Below are positions 8,640 through 19,091 of a DNA stretch of 64,000 bases, in pieces. Positions within the stretch are counted from its first letter, which is position 1. Each line of letters starts with the position of its first letter. The position numbers and the translations under genes were made by a program. The notes under the pieces were generated by a model. That model had not been told where the DNA came from and did not search any database. It was given only the letters and a program-made list of their open reading frames with translations. Origin of the DNA: Bufo bufo (Eukaryota; Chordata; Amphibia; Anura; Bufonidae); assembly GCF_905171765.1 (NCBI RefSeq), contig NC_053390.1, positions 587,414,471 to 587,478,470 on the forward strand, given 5' to 3'.

Positions 8640-10035
8640 TCTGGCTTCATGTCAGCGCAGAATCAGTCTTCATGTCATAGCAGAGAATCAGGCTTCACGT
8701 CACCCACCACTGGAACAGGCCACTGTCACACATTTAGGCCCCGGCACCCAGACAGAGGAGAGCGGTCCCGTAACAGAGAATCTGGCCTTATGTCAGCGCA
8801 GAATCTGTCTTCATGTCATAGCAGAGAATCAAGCTTCACGTCACCCACCACTGGAACAGGCCACTGTCATACATTTAGGCCCCGGCACCCAGACAGAGGA
8901 GAGAGGTCCTGTAACAGAGAATCTGGCCTTATGTCAGCACAGAATCTGTCTTCATGTCATAGCAGAGAATCAGGCATCACGTCACCCACCACTGGAACAG
9001 GCCACTGTCACACATTTAGGCCCAGGCACCCAGGCAGAGGAGAGAGGTCCCGTAACAGAGAATCTGGCCTTATGTCAGCACAGAATCTGTCTTAATGTCA
9101 TAGCAGAGAATCAGGCTTCACGTCACCCACCACTGGAACAGGCCACTGTCACACATTTAGGCCCAGGCACCCAGGCTGAGGAGAGAGGTCCCGTAACAGA
9201 GAATCTGGCCTTATGTCAGCACAGAATCTGTCTTCATGTCATAGCAGAGAATCAGGCATCACGTCACCCACCACTGGAACAGGCCACTGTCACACATTTA
9301 GGCCCCGGCACCCAGACAGAGGAGAGCGGTCCCGTAACTGAGAATCTGGCCTTATGTCAGCACAGAATCTGTCTTCATGTCATAGCAGAGAATCAGGCTT
9401 CACGTCAGCCACCACTGGAACAAGCCACTGTCACACATTTAGGCCCAGGCACCCAGGCAGAGGAGAGAGGTCCCGTAACAGAGAATCTGGCCTTATGTCA
9501 GCACAGAATCTGTATTAATGTCATAGCAGAGAATCAGGCTTCACGTCACCCACCACTGGAACAGGCCACTGTCACACATTTAGGCCCCGGCACCCAGACA
9601 GAGGAGAGCGGTCCCGTAACAGAGAATCTGGCCTTATGTCAGCGCAGAATCTGTCTTTATGTCATAGCAGAGAATCAAGCTTCACGTCACCCACCACTGG
9701 AACAGGCCACTGTCACACATTTAGGCCCCGGCACCCAGACAGAGGAGAGCGGTCCTGTAACAGAGAATCTGGCCTTATGTCAGCACAGAATCTGTCTTCA
9801 TGTCATAGCAGAGAATCAGGCATCACGTCACCCACCACTGGAACAGGCCACTGTCACACATTTAGGCCCAGGCACCCAGGCAGAGGAGAGAGGTCCCGTA
9901 ACAGAGAATCTGGCCTTATGTCAGCACAGAATCTGTCTTAATGTCATAGCAGAGAATCAGGCTTCACGTCACCCACCACTAGAACAGGCCACTGTCACAC
10001 ATTTAGGCCCCGGCACCCAGACAGAGGAGAGGTTC
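8640..10035 (-). repeat. 141-bp tandem array, about 10 copies, 3' flank of hAT-B
   Basis: The word gtaacagagaatctggcc recurs at 8770, 8911, 9052 and 9193 and onward with an exact 141-bp period to about 9900. Copies differ mainly in a few positions (gcagg or gacag, cgtcacc or cgtcagc). Because 141 is a multiple of three the array stays open for 510 codons on the plus strand; I treat that ORF as a by-product of the period. Two degenerate shorter units (about 60 bp) precede it at 8535-8640. Confidence 0.92.
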
Positions 10036-10077
10036 ATTCAACTTTGGGTTGCCCCACAATATAATGGTAAAATGAAA

Positions 10078-13000
10078 TTAAAAATAGTATTGAATGAGGA
10101 AGTGCCCTGGAGTAGAATAATATATTGTTAAGGGGAGGTAGTTAATATCTAATCTGCACAAGGGATGGACAGGTCCTGTGGGATCCATGCCTGGTTCATT
10201 TTTATGAACGTCAGCTTGTCCACATTGGCTGTAGACAGGCGGCTGCGTTTGTCTGTAATGACGCCCCCCTGCCGTGCTGAATACACGTTCAGACAAAACG
10301 CTGGCTGCCGGGCAGGCCAGCACCTCCAAGGCATAAAAGGCTAGCTCTGGCCACGTGGACAATTTGGAGACCCAGAAGTTGAATGGGGCCGAACCATCAG
10401 TCAGTACGTGGAGGGGTGTGCACAGGTACTGTTCCACCATGTTAGTGAAATGTTGCCTCCTACTAACACGTTCCGTATCAGGAGGTGGTGCAGTTAGCTG
10501 TGGCGTGGTGACAAAACTTTTCCACATCTCTGCCATGCTAACCCTGCCCTCAGAGGAGCTGGCCGTGACACAGCTGCGTTGGCGACCTCTTGCTCCTCCT
10601 CTGCCTTCGCCTTGGGCTTCCACTGGTTCCCCTGTGACATTTGGGAATGCTCTCAGTAGCGCGTCTACCAACGTGCGCTTGTACTCGCGCATCTTCCTAT
10701 CACGCTCCAGTGTAGGAAGTAAGGTGGGCACATTGTCTTTGTACCGGGGATCCAGCAGGTTGGCAACCCAGTAGTCTGCACACGTTAAAATGTGGGCAAC
10801 TCTGCTGTCGTTGCGCAGGCACTGCAGCATGTAGTCGCTCATGTGTGCCAGGCTGCCCAGAGGTAAGGACAAGCTGTCCTCTGTGGGAGGCGTATCGTCA
10901 TCGTCCTGTGTTTCCCCCCAGCCACGCACCAGTGATGGGCCCGAGCTGCTTTGGGTGCCACCCCGCTGTGAACATGCTTCATCCTCATCCTCCTCCACCT
11001 CCTCCTCATCCTCGTCCTCCTCGTCCTCCAGTAGTGGGCCCTGTCTGGCCACATTTGTACCTGGCCTCTGGTGTTGCAAAAAACCTCCCTCTGAGTCACT
11101 TTGAAGAGACTGGCCTAAAAGTGCTAAAAATGACCCCTCTTCCTCCTCTTCCTCCTGGGCCACCTCCTCTTCCATCATCGCCCTAAGTGTTTTCTCAAGG
11201 AGACATAGAAGTGGTATTGTAGCGCTGATAACGGCGTCATCGCCACTGGCCATGTTGGTGGAGTACTCGAAACAGCGCAACAGGGCACACAGGTCTCGCA
11301 TGGAGGCCCAGTCATTGGTGGTGAAGTGGGTCTGATCCGCAGTGCGACTGACCCGTGCGTGCTGCAGCTGGAACTCCACTATGGCCTGCTGCTGCTCGCA
11401 CAGTCTGTCCAGCATATGCAAGGTGGAGTTCCACCTGGTGGGCACGTCGCATATGAGGCGGTGAGCGGGAAGGCCGAAGTTACGCTGTAGCGCAGACAGG
11501 CGAGCAGCGGCAGGGTGTGAACGCCAGAAGCGCGAACAGACGGCCCGCACTTTATGCAGCAGCTCTGACATGTCGGGGTAGTTGCGAATGAACTTCTGCA
11601 CCACCAAATTCTGCACATGCGCCAGGCAAGGGATGTGCGTCAAACCGGCTAGTCCCAGAGCTGCAACGAGATTTCGCCCATTATCGCACACCACCAGGCC
11701 GGGCTTGAGGCTCACCGGCAGCAACCACTCGTCGGTCTGTTGTTCTTTACCCCGCCACAACTCCTGTGCGGTGTGGGGCCTGTCCCCCAAACATATGAGT
11801 TTCAGAATGGCCTGCTGACGTTTACCACGTGCTGTGCTGAAGTTGGTGGTGAAGGTGTGTGGCTGACTGGATGAGCAGGTGGAAGAAGAGGAGGAGGAAG
11901 CTGAGTAGGAGGAGGAGGAGACAGGAGGCAAAGAATGTTGCCCTGCGATCCTTGGCGGCGGAAGGACGTGCGCCAAATAGCTCTCCGCCTGGGGCCCAGC
12001 CGCCACTACATTTACCCAGTGTGCAGTTAGGGAGATATAGCGTCCCTGGCCGTGCTTACTGGTCCACGTATCTGTGGTTAGGTGGACCTTGCCACAGATG
12101 GCGTTGCGCAGTGCACACTTGATTTTATCAGACACTTGTTTGTGCAGGGAAGGCACGGCTCTCTTAGAGAAGTAGTGGCGGCTGGGAACAACATACTGTG
12201 GGACAGCAAGTGACATGAGCTGTTTGAAACTGTGTGTGTCCACCAGCCTAAATGACAGCATTTCATAGGCCAGTAGTTTAGAAATGCTGGCATTCAGGGC
12301 CAGGGATCGAGGGTGGCTAGGTGAGAATTTACGCTTTCTCTCAAATGTTTGTGAGATGGAGAGCTGAACTCTGCCGTGTGACATGGTTGAGATGCTTGGT
12401 GACGCAGGTGGTGGTGTTGGTGGTACATCCCATGTTTGCTGGGCGGCAGGTGCCAACGTTCCTCCAGAGGCGGAGGAAGAGGCCGAGGCGGCGGCAGCAG
12501 CAGCAGAAGAGGCCGAGGCGGCAGCAGCAGAAGATGTAGCAGGGGGAGCCTGAGTGACTTCCTTGTTTTTAAGGTGTTTACTCCACTGCAGTTCATGCTT
12601 TGCATGCAGGTGCCTGGTCATGCAGGTTGTGCTAAGGTTCAGAACGTTAATGCCTCGCTTCAGGCTCTGATGGCACAGCGTGCAAACCACTCGGGTCTTG
12701 TCGTCAGCACATTGTTTGAAGAAGTGCCATGCCAGGGAACTCCTTGAAGCTGCCTTTGGGGTGCTCGGTCCCAGATGGCGGCGGTCAGTAGCAGGCGGAG
12801 TCTCTTGGCGGCGGGTGTTCTGATTTTTCCCACTGCTCCCTCTTTTGCTACGCTGTTGGCTCGGTCTCACCACTGCCTCTTCCTCCGAACTGTGAAAGTC
12901 AGTGGCACGACCTTCATTCCATGTGGGGTCTAGGACCTCATCGTCCCCTGCATCGTCTTCCACCCAGTCTTGATCCCTGACCTCCTGTTCAGTCTGCACA

Positions 13001-13584
13001 CTGCAGAAAGACGCAGCAGTTGGCACCTGTGTTTCGTCATCATCAGAGACGTGCTGAGGTGGTATTCCCATGTCCTCATCATCAGGAAAAATAAGTGGTT
13101 GTGCGTTAGTGCATTCTATCTCTTCCACCCCTGGGGAAGGGCTAGGTGGATGCCCTTGGGAAACCCTGGCAGCAGAGTCTTCAAACAGCATAAGAGACTG
13201 CTGCATAACTTGAGGCTCAGACAGTTTCCCTGATATGCATGGGGGTGATGTGACAGACCGATGGGCTTGGTTTTCATGCGCCATCTGTGCGCTTTCTGCA
13301 GAAGACTGGGTGGGAGATAATGTGAACGTGCTGGATCCACTGTCGGTCACCCAATTGACTAATGCCTGTACCTGCTCAGGCCTTACCATCCTTAGAACGG
13401 CATTGGGCCCCACCAAATATCGCTGTAAATTCTGCTGGCTACTGGGACCTGAGGTAGTTGGTTCACTAGGACGTGTGGCTGTGGCAGAACGGCCACGTCC
13501 TCTCCCAGCACCAGAGGGTCCACTAACACCACCACGACCATGTCCACGTCCGCGTCTGCGTCCCTTATTAGATGTTTTCCTCAT
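10078..13584 (-). CDS. hAT-B transposase, ZBED-type, 1168 codons with C-terminal frameshift
   Basis: This is a long single ORF for a nuclear hAT transposase. Order: RG-rich N-terminus (1-35), serine/acidic linker, BED zinc finger (about 283-333; C301, C304, H325, H330 and the WHFF start), Ala/Ser tract (352-375), RNase H-like core with D505 (TTDTW) and CDNG (633-636), C653/H656 (CLAH), RWNS (717-720), an acidic insert (852-870) and the hATC dimerisation block with E1099 (SVLSER). After residue 1107 the frame differs from hAT-A: a run of six C at 10264-10269 has one base more than hAT-A, and the conserved tail ending NQAWIP is found in the neighbouring frame (10149-10334). The ORF therefore ends in about 60 unrelated residues. 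The ATG at 13584 is the first in frame. Confidence 0.9.
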   Translation of the reverse strand: MRKTSNKGRRRGRGHGRGGVSGPSGAGRGRGRSATATRPSEPTTSGPSSQQNLQRYLVGPNAVLRMVRPEQVQALVNWVTDSGSSTFTLSPTQSSAESAQMAHENQAHRSVTSPPCISGKLSEPQVMQQSLMLFEDSAARVSQGHPPSPSPGVEEIECTNAQPLIFPDDEDMGIPPQHVSDDDETQVPTAASFCSVQTEQEVRDQDWVEDDAGDDEVLDPTWNEGRATDFHSSEEEAVVRPSQQRSKRGSSGKNQNTRRQETPPATDRRHLGPSTPKAASRSSLAWHFFKQCADDKTRVVCTLCHQSLKRGINVLNLSTTCMTRHLHAKHELQWSKHLKNKEVTQAPPATSSAAAASASSAAAAAASASSSASGGTLAPAAQQTWDVPPTPPPASPSISTMSHGRVQLSISQTFERKRKFSPSHPRSLALNASISKLLAYEMLSFRLVDTHSFKQLMSLAVPQYVVPSRHYFSKRAVPSLHKQVSDKIKCALRNAICGKVHLTTDTWTSKHGQGRYISLTAHWVNVVAAGPQAESYLAHVLPPPRIAGQHSLPPVSSSSYSASSSSSSTCSSSQPHTFTTNFSTARGKRQQAILKLICLGDRPHTAQELWRGKEQQTDEWLLPVSLKPGLVVCDNGRNLVAALGLAGLTHIPCLAHVQNLVVQKFIRNYPDMSELLHKVRAVCSRFWRSHPAAARLSALQRNFGLPAHRLICDVPTRWNSTLHMLDRLCEQQQAIVEFQLQHARVSRTADQTHFTTNDWASMRDLCALLRCFEYSTNMASGDDAVISATIPLLCLLEKTLRAMMEEEVAQEEEEEEGSFLALLGQSLQSDSEGGFLQHQRPGTNVARQGPLLEDEEDEDEEEVEEDEDEACSQRGGTQSSSGPSLVRGWGETQDDDDTPPTEDSLSLPLGSLAHMSDYMLQCLRNDSRVAHILTCADYWVANLLDPRYKDNVPTLLPTLERDRKMREYKRTLVDALLRAFPNVTGEPVEAQGEGRGGARGRQRSCVTASSSEGRVSMAEMWKSFVTTPQLTAPPPDTERVSRRQHFTNMVEQYLCTPLHVLTDGSAPFNFWVSKLSTWPELAFYALEVLACPAASVLSERVFSTAGGRHYRQTQPPVYSQCGQADVHKNEPGMDPTGPVHPLCRLDINYLPLTIYYSTPGHFLIQYYF

Positions 13585-13599
13585 TGTTCCCGTTCACCA

Positions 13600-15500
13600 C
13601 AATTTTGAGAATGGCAAATTTGGGAATGCTTTTTCAACCCAGAACAAAAAGTCTGCTTTTATGGTCACTACAAATAACTTGACCAGCTAAAACTGTGCAG
13701 ATTTGGTTGAATAGAGATGTGAGACCTGTTTTTTTTTTGCGCTGTGTGACAGTTATAGGTTTAATCACAGAATGACACTTCTATCAGCACGCTAGCGTGT
13801 GTCTTAGGTTTTTCTGAATGATACTATCAATAACTTCAATGTAAGATTTTATTTTTGGGATAGATTTCAAGTAGGCCTGAAATACCACAAACTAGTTATT
13901 TTCAGAATGGCAAATTTGGGAATGCTTTTTCAACCCAGAACAAAAAGTCTGCTTTGACGGTCACTACAAATAACTTGACCAGCTAAAACTGTGCAGATTT
14001 GGTTGAATAGAGATGTGAGACCTGTTTTTTTTTTTGCGCTGTGTGACAGTTATAGGTTTAATCACAGAATGACACTTCTATCAGCACGCTAGCGTGTGTC
14101 TTAGGTTTTTCTGAATGATACTATCAATAACTTCAATGTAAGATTTTCTTTTTGGGATAGATTTCAAGTAGGCCTGAAATACCACAAACTAGTTATTTTC
14201 AGAATGGCAAATTTGGGAATGCTTTTTCAACCCAGAACAAAAAGTCTGCTTTGACGGTCACTACAAATAACTTGACCAGCTAAAACTGTGCAGATTTGGT
14301 TGAATAGAGATGTGAGACCTGTTTTTTTTTGCGCTGTGTGACAGTTATAGGTTTAATCACAGAATGACACTTCTATCAGCACGCTAGCGTGTGTCTTAGG
14401 TTTTTCGGAATGATACTATCAATAACTTCAATGTAAGATTTTCTTTTTGGGATAGATTTCAAGTAGGCCTGAAATACCACAAACTAGTTATTTTCAGAAT
14501 GGCAAATTTGGGAATGCTTTTTCAACCCAGAACAAAAAGTCTGCTTTGACGGTCACTACAAATAACTTGACCAGCTAAAACTGTGCAGATTTGGTTGAAT
14601 AGAAATGTGAGACCTGTTTTTTTTTGCGCTGTGTGACAGTTATAGGTTTAATCACAGAATGACACTTCTATCAGCACGCTAGCGTGTGTCTTAGGTTTTT
14701 CTGAATGATACTATCAATAACTTCAATGTAAGATTTTCTTTTTGGGATAGATTTCAAGTAGGCCTGAAATACCACAAACTAGTTATTTTCAGAATGGCAA
14801 ATTTGGGAATGCTTTTTCAACCCAGAACAAAAAGTCTGCTTTGACGGTCACTACAAATAACTTGACCAGCTAAAACTGTGCAGATTTGGTTGAATAGAGA
14901 TGTGAGACCTGTTTTTTTTTGCGCTGTGTGACAGTTATAGGTTTAATCACAGAATGACACTTCTATCAGCACGCTAGCGTGTGTCTTAGGTTTTTCGGAA
15001 TGATACTATCAATAACTTCAATGTAAGATTTTCTTTTTGGGATAGATTTCAAGTAGGCCTGAAATACCACAAACTAGTTATTTTCAGAATGGCAAATTTG
15101 GGAATGCTTTTTCAACCCAGAACAAAAAGTCTGCTTTGACGGTCACTACAAATAACTTGACCAGCTAAAACTGTGCAGATTTGGTTGAATAGAAATGTGA
15201 GACCTGTTTTTTTTTGCGCTGTGTGACAGTTATAGGTTTAATCACAGAATGACACTTCTATCAGCACGCTAGCGTGTGTCTTAGGTTTTTCTGAATGATA
15301 CTATCAATAACTTCAATGTAAGATTTTCTTTTTGGGATAGATTTCAAGTAGGCCTGAAATACCACAAACTAGTTATTTTCAGAATGGCAAATTTGGGAAT
15401 GCTTTTTCAACCCAGAACAAAAAGTCTGCTTTGACAGTCACTACAAATAACTTGACCAGCTAAAACTGTGCAGATTTGGTTGAATAGAAATGTCAGGTCT
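13600..15500 (-). repeat. 295-bp tandem array, about 6.4 copies, upstream of hAT-B transposase
   Basis: The word gaatggcaaatttgggaatg recurs at 13609, 13905, 14202, 14497, 14792, 15087 and 15382, a 295-297-bp period. Copies are almost identical; differences are mostly in a poly-T run of 8-11 bases. The first copy abuts the transposase start, so the array occupies the promoter and 5' leader region. Each unit contains agcacgctagcgtgtgt, a short palindrome. No ORF is present. Confidence 0.93.
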
Positions 15501-15529
15501 ATTTTTTAGGCGCTGGGTGACAGGCTCAA

Positions 15530-15835
15530 CTTGCCCCTGATGTAATATATGGCCAAAAAATAACCAGACTGTTGATGGTTAAATGCACTTCGGTGACACA
15601 GGCTCAGCCTGCAGCTGATGTAGTTTATGGCCAAAAAATAATCAGACTGTTGATGGTTAAATGCACTTGGGTGAAACAGGCTCAGCCTGCAGCTGATGTA
15701 GTATATGGCCAAAAAATAACCAGACTGTTGATGGTTAAATGCACTTCGGTGACACAGGCTCAGCCTGCAGCTGATGTAGGATATAGCACAAAATAACCAC
15801 ACTATCGATGGTTAAATACACTTGGTGATAGCTCG
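15530..15835 (-). repeat. 78-bp tandem array, about 4 copies
   Basis: The word gactgttgatgg recurs at 15567, 15645 and 15723 (78-bp spacing), with a diverged fourth copy to about 15835. Because 78 is a multiple of three, small ORFs arise on both strands, but there is no sign of a gene. The array sits between the 295-bp array and the GC-rich right end of hAT-B. Confidence 0.88.
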
Positions 15836-16356
15836 TGCTGGCGCACCACAAGTCACAAAATGGCCGCCGATCACCCCAGAAAAAAAGTGATCTAAAAACG
15901 CTCTGGGCAGCCTCAAAAAAGTGAGCAAGTCAATAATAGCACTTCAATGATCCACAGCTGCAGATCGATCACAGAATGAAGTCTTTTGGAGGAGTTAATC
16001 TGCCTAATCTCGCCCTAACGTCGCAGCTGCAACCTCTCCCTATACTGATCATAGCAGAGTGACGTGCGGCGCTACGTGACTCCAGCTTAAATAGAGGCTG
16101 GGTCACATGGTGCACTGGCCAATCACAGCCATGCCAATAGTAGGCATGGCTGTGATGGCCTCTTGGGCCAAGCAGTATGATGCTTGTTGATTGGCTGCTT
16201 TGCAGCCTTTCAAAAAGCGCCAAGAATGCACCGAACACCGAACTCGAACCCGGACTTTTACGAAAATGTTCGGGTTCGGGTCCGTGTCACGGACACCCCA
16301 AAATTCGGTACGAACCCGAACTATACAGTTCGGGTTCGCTCATCCCTAATCACGAT

Positions 16357-17218
16357 TCATTACAAATTAATTCGGAACTAATCAAAATTTTTTGTTGCAG
16401 TTCTGAGAATTGGCCAAATCAAATTTTTCAAATCTTCACTCATCTCTAATTATGATGTTCTGGGGTGGCAGTGCCGCCGATGTAGAAAGTGATGTGCAGG
16501 TGTACAGCATGTGATTGGTGAACCCATAAACTGGCAAATAACTTCTGCATTTTGTAAACAAGCTGTGGGAGTAGAACCAGACCAGCACTGCAGAGGACAT
16601 CACTGGAGAAAGCTTCTTTAAGCTACTGGAGGGCTTGTCCGAGATTTATTCATTATCTTGACCCCCTTTAAACATTACATGTAGTGGTTCACATGGTAAT
16701 GAATAATGTTCCATTATTAACATCTTCAATTATTATTTTTTCAGTTACTAAAAGGAAGTTTGCCACCCAAGGGATGAATAGTAACTTCTTGTATCCTTTG
16801 TTTAGACATTCACGCAGAGATGGGAAGTTTTGTGGTTGAGGAAATCTCAATCAATTATTCTTTTTCCAATAGAACTGTGCCAACTTATTTTTTTCTAGAA
16901 GCAATTTTATTTTATTTTCACAGTATATTCAGTGTCAGATGTTTCCATGTATGGTTCTCATTGTTTTTGTTTCATTGATTTATTTCATATATTTTGTTCA
17001 AGAATTATATTTGGCATAACATTTTTTAGAATGTATGGTCTGGTTATTTATATAGAGCAAACAAATATGCATTCTTGCACAAATAATGACCATTTTGAAT
17101 TGGTCCAGACTCCACATAACAGATGGTAGCTGGTAAGAATGCAGAAATAGGTTTTCTATAGACATGTTTAGAAGTTTTTTGCATCAAATGTGACTTCACA
17201 AATTAGTCACGTCGCTGT
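16357..17218. other. No gene; end of old MITE then AT-rich unique sequence
   Basis: The first 90 bases continue the pre-insertion sequence of 8142-8224 and end in a hAT-like tcactcatctcta. After that I see AT-rich DNA with no homology I recognise, no long ORF and no tandem repeat. Confidence 0.5.
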
Positions 17219-17432
17219 TATAGATGATCAAACTTGTGTTTTCAAGTTCAGCATACAAGGTTTGGGTTCAGGTTATCTAAGAATTCCGTTATGGATTCCG
17301 CTACCACTGACCATAAGTTATGGTATGGTATAAGTTATAAGTTATGGTACCAGAATCCATAACGGAATTCTTAGATAACCTGAACCCGAACCTTGTACGC
17401 TGAACTTGAAAACACAAGTTTTATCATCTCTA
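17219..17432. mobile_element. Hairpin MITE of hAT type, 214 bp
   Basis: Two arms of about 80 bp are near-perfect inverted copies (left arm ends gttatggattc, right arm starts gaatccataac) around a short AT-rich loop containing ggtatggtat. The ends are TATAGATGAT and the complement of TAGAGATGAT. The flanks gtcgctgt (17211-17218) and gttgctgt (17433-17440) form an 8-bp duplication with one mismatch. Confidence 0.85.
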
Positions 17433-17604
17433 GTTGCTGTATCTTTATTGTGTGGAACGGAATGGAAGTTAACATCCACTTGAATTGAGCTTATACACTA
17501 GTTCAGACTGGTTGTTATTATTGTATCATCATTTATTAAATTAGTTTTCCGGGGACATAATATTGAAAAAAAGGATGTTCTGGTCCTTGCTCCACATAAC
17601 ATGT

Positions 17605-17672
17605 GGAGTCTATTTGGCAGACTAGATGGGCCAAATGGTTCTTATCTGCCGACACATTCTATGTTTCTATGT
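17605..17672 (+). mobile_element. LINE 3'-end fragment (CR1/L2-like tail)
   Basis: The stretch agactagatgggccaaatgg, then ttcttatctgcc, then a tctatgtttctatg simple tail, resembles the 3' end of CR1/L2-type LINEs. Compare the end of the CR1 at 39690-39726, which also runs from a ggatgg-type word to tgtactatg. Only the tail is present. Confidence 0.45.
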
Positions 17673-18384
17673 TGCTGCTCTCCACATCCTGGTCCTTCCT
17701 TGACACACGGCTTGGAATTCCATTGGGCCAATCACTGGATGAGGCAAGTCACTACCGTGGCCAGTGATGTGACCAGTGAGTGGACATTGTAAAAAATGTT
17801 CTGTGTGTCAAGCTTGGGCCACAAGAAGTGGGCCAGAGTAGCATCTGAATGTCAGCTGAGAGCGATTGGGGAGGGGGTAATACTTTTTATTTTTATCCTT
17901 TCTGGCCCCCTTTTTTTAAATCTCCCCATAAAACCAATTAAATAATATTAAGACACCTCTGAAGCAGCAACAGTAACATGAGAAACACACAAAGTGCTTC
18001 TGTAGTTTGTACATCTTATTTTTATTTTCAAGGACTCATAAAGTGCAGGTTGGGTTTTATCTAGTGTCATCTAAGTATCTAGCTTTCATCATTGCTTCCT
18101 TCTTAAAATTACCTTTATGCTTATGTCTGAAAAGCATGTAACACATACTGTACTGTATAGATGATTGAATTGATTCATTATGATTAACATTTGACTCAAA
18201 TCAAAAAACAAAATTGGTATAATCAGAATTTCTTTAGATTTATTTAAGTATATATTTTCAAGAAAGAGAAAGAGGGAGAGAGAATTTCCAGGCATTTAAA
18301 GCTCTTTTGATTTGGGTAGAATCAATTTATGTCCAAATCGAACTTCTTGGTCGATTCAGACAATTCAAACCAAAAAGAATTTTA
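17673..18384. other. No gene seen
   Basis: There is a short GC-rich piece at 17690-17790 (gccaatcactggatgaggc) that looks like an old repeat, then AT-rich sequence. No ORF or repeat structure could be assigned. Confidence 0.45.
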
Positions 18385-18389
18385 GGAAC

Positions 18390-18790
18390 CTGGACATATA
18401 AGAGCCGACTGTCCCCATCGGGGTGAACCCATGGATACCAACTGTGGCTACCACTACTCATTGTATGCCAGGAAGCTATGTGCCACAGGTACCTCCGAGA
18501 CTGTAGACAATCTAGCGGTGGCACTGGTGGATTCAGGGAGTCTGGTGTCCCTGGTAAGAGCTTCCCTGGTGCGGCCCGCCGGGTATACTGTCCGAAAAGT
18601 CGACATTGTCTGCATTCATGGAAACTTAATGGAGTATCCCACCGCCCTGGTCTCTCTGTCAACGGTGGCCGGCAGGAGGATGCATGAGGTGGCCGTCGCC
18701 ACAAAGTTACAGTATGAGTTGATAACTTCCCCAGTTTCCTGGCACTCTGGCCGGACACAAAAGTTACTGATACCCGGGAGACACATGTAA
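18390..18790 (+). pseudogene. Gypsy retropepsin-like protease fragment
   Basis: After the knuckle residue pattern GHIRADCP the frame reads NLAVALVDSGSLVSLVRASL, with the D-S-G of an aspartic retropepsin, then KVDIVCIHGNLMEYPTALVSL. The second structural half continues to TSPVSWHSGRTQKL before a stop. Retropepsins of this size work as dimers on the Gag-Pol polyprotein. The copy is followed by frame changes and cannot be expressed with the integrase. Confidence 0.75.
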
Positions 18791-19091
18791 CCCTAGCAGA
18801 GTGGCCTGGCTCAGGGGGGAGACCAGAACCTTGGGAACCTGACTCAGAAGGGCCAGCAGTAGGGGTGACCGCCACTTTGGTGGAAGAGGGGGAGACAACC
18901 CCGCTAAGTGTGATGGTGGGAGACTTGGAGGACTTGCCGCTGGGTCCTGAGCTGGCAGACCTCAATGTCTCTGGGGATAATTTTGGTACAGCACAGCACC
19001 AGGACCCAACTCTATCCCGAGCCTGGGAAAATGTGGTAGTAGTTGAGGGGGAGCCGCAACAACCTGGGGCCGAGTCTATGTTTCCCGTTTT

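Larger units (their letters stand above)
8225..16348 (-). mobile_element. hAT-B: near-complete autonomous hAT element, 8124 bp
   Basis: The ends are TAGAGTTGAGCGAAC on the left and the complement of TAGGGATGAGCGAAC on the right. Perfect 8-bp duplications atcacgat lie at 8217-8224 and 16349-16356. Subterminal regions are rich in cgaacccgaac-type words on both sides, as expected for repeated transposase-binding sites. The transposase lies on the minus strand. A 141-bp array fills the 3' flank, and 295-bp and 78-bp arrays fill the 5' flank. These explain why it is far longer than a typical hAT of 3-5 kb. Confidence 0.93.

Noticed and set aside
8640..10035. Possible CRISPR-like array
   Set aside because: The units are direct repeats without unique spacers and the context is a eukaryotic transposon.
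8599..10131. A 510-codon plus-strand ORF
   Set aside because: It is the 141-bp array translated; 141 is divisible by three, so the ORF is expected without coding function. No domain is visible.
10355..13690. Plus-strand ORFs of 72-151 codons under the hAT-B transposase
   Set aside because: They are antisense shadows of a 1168-codon ORF with BED and hATC domains.
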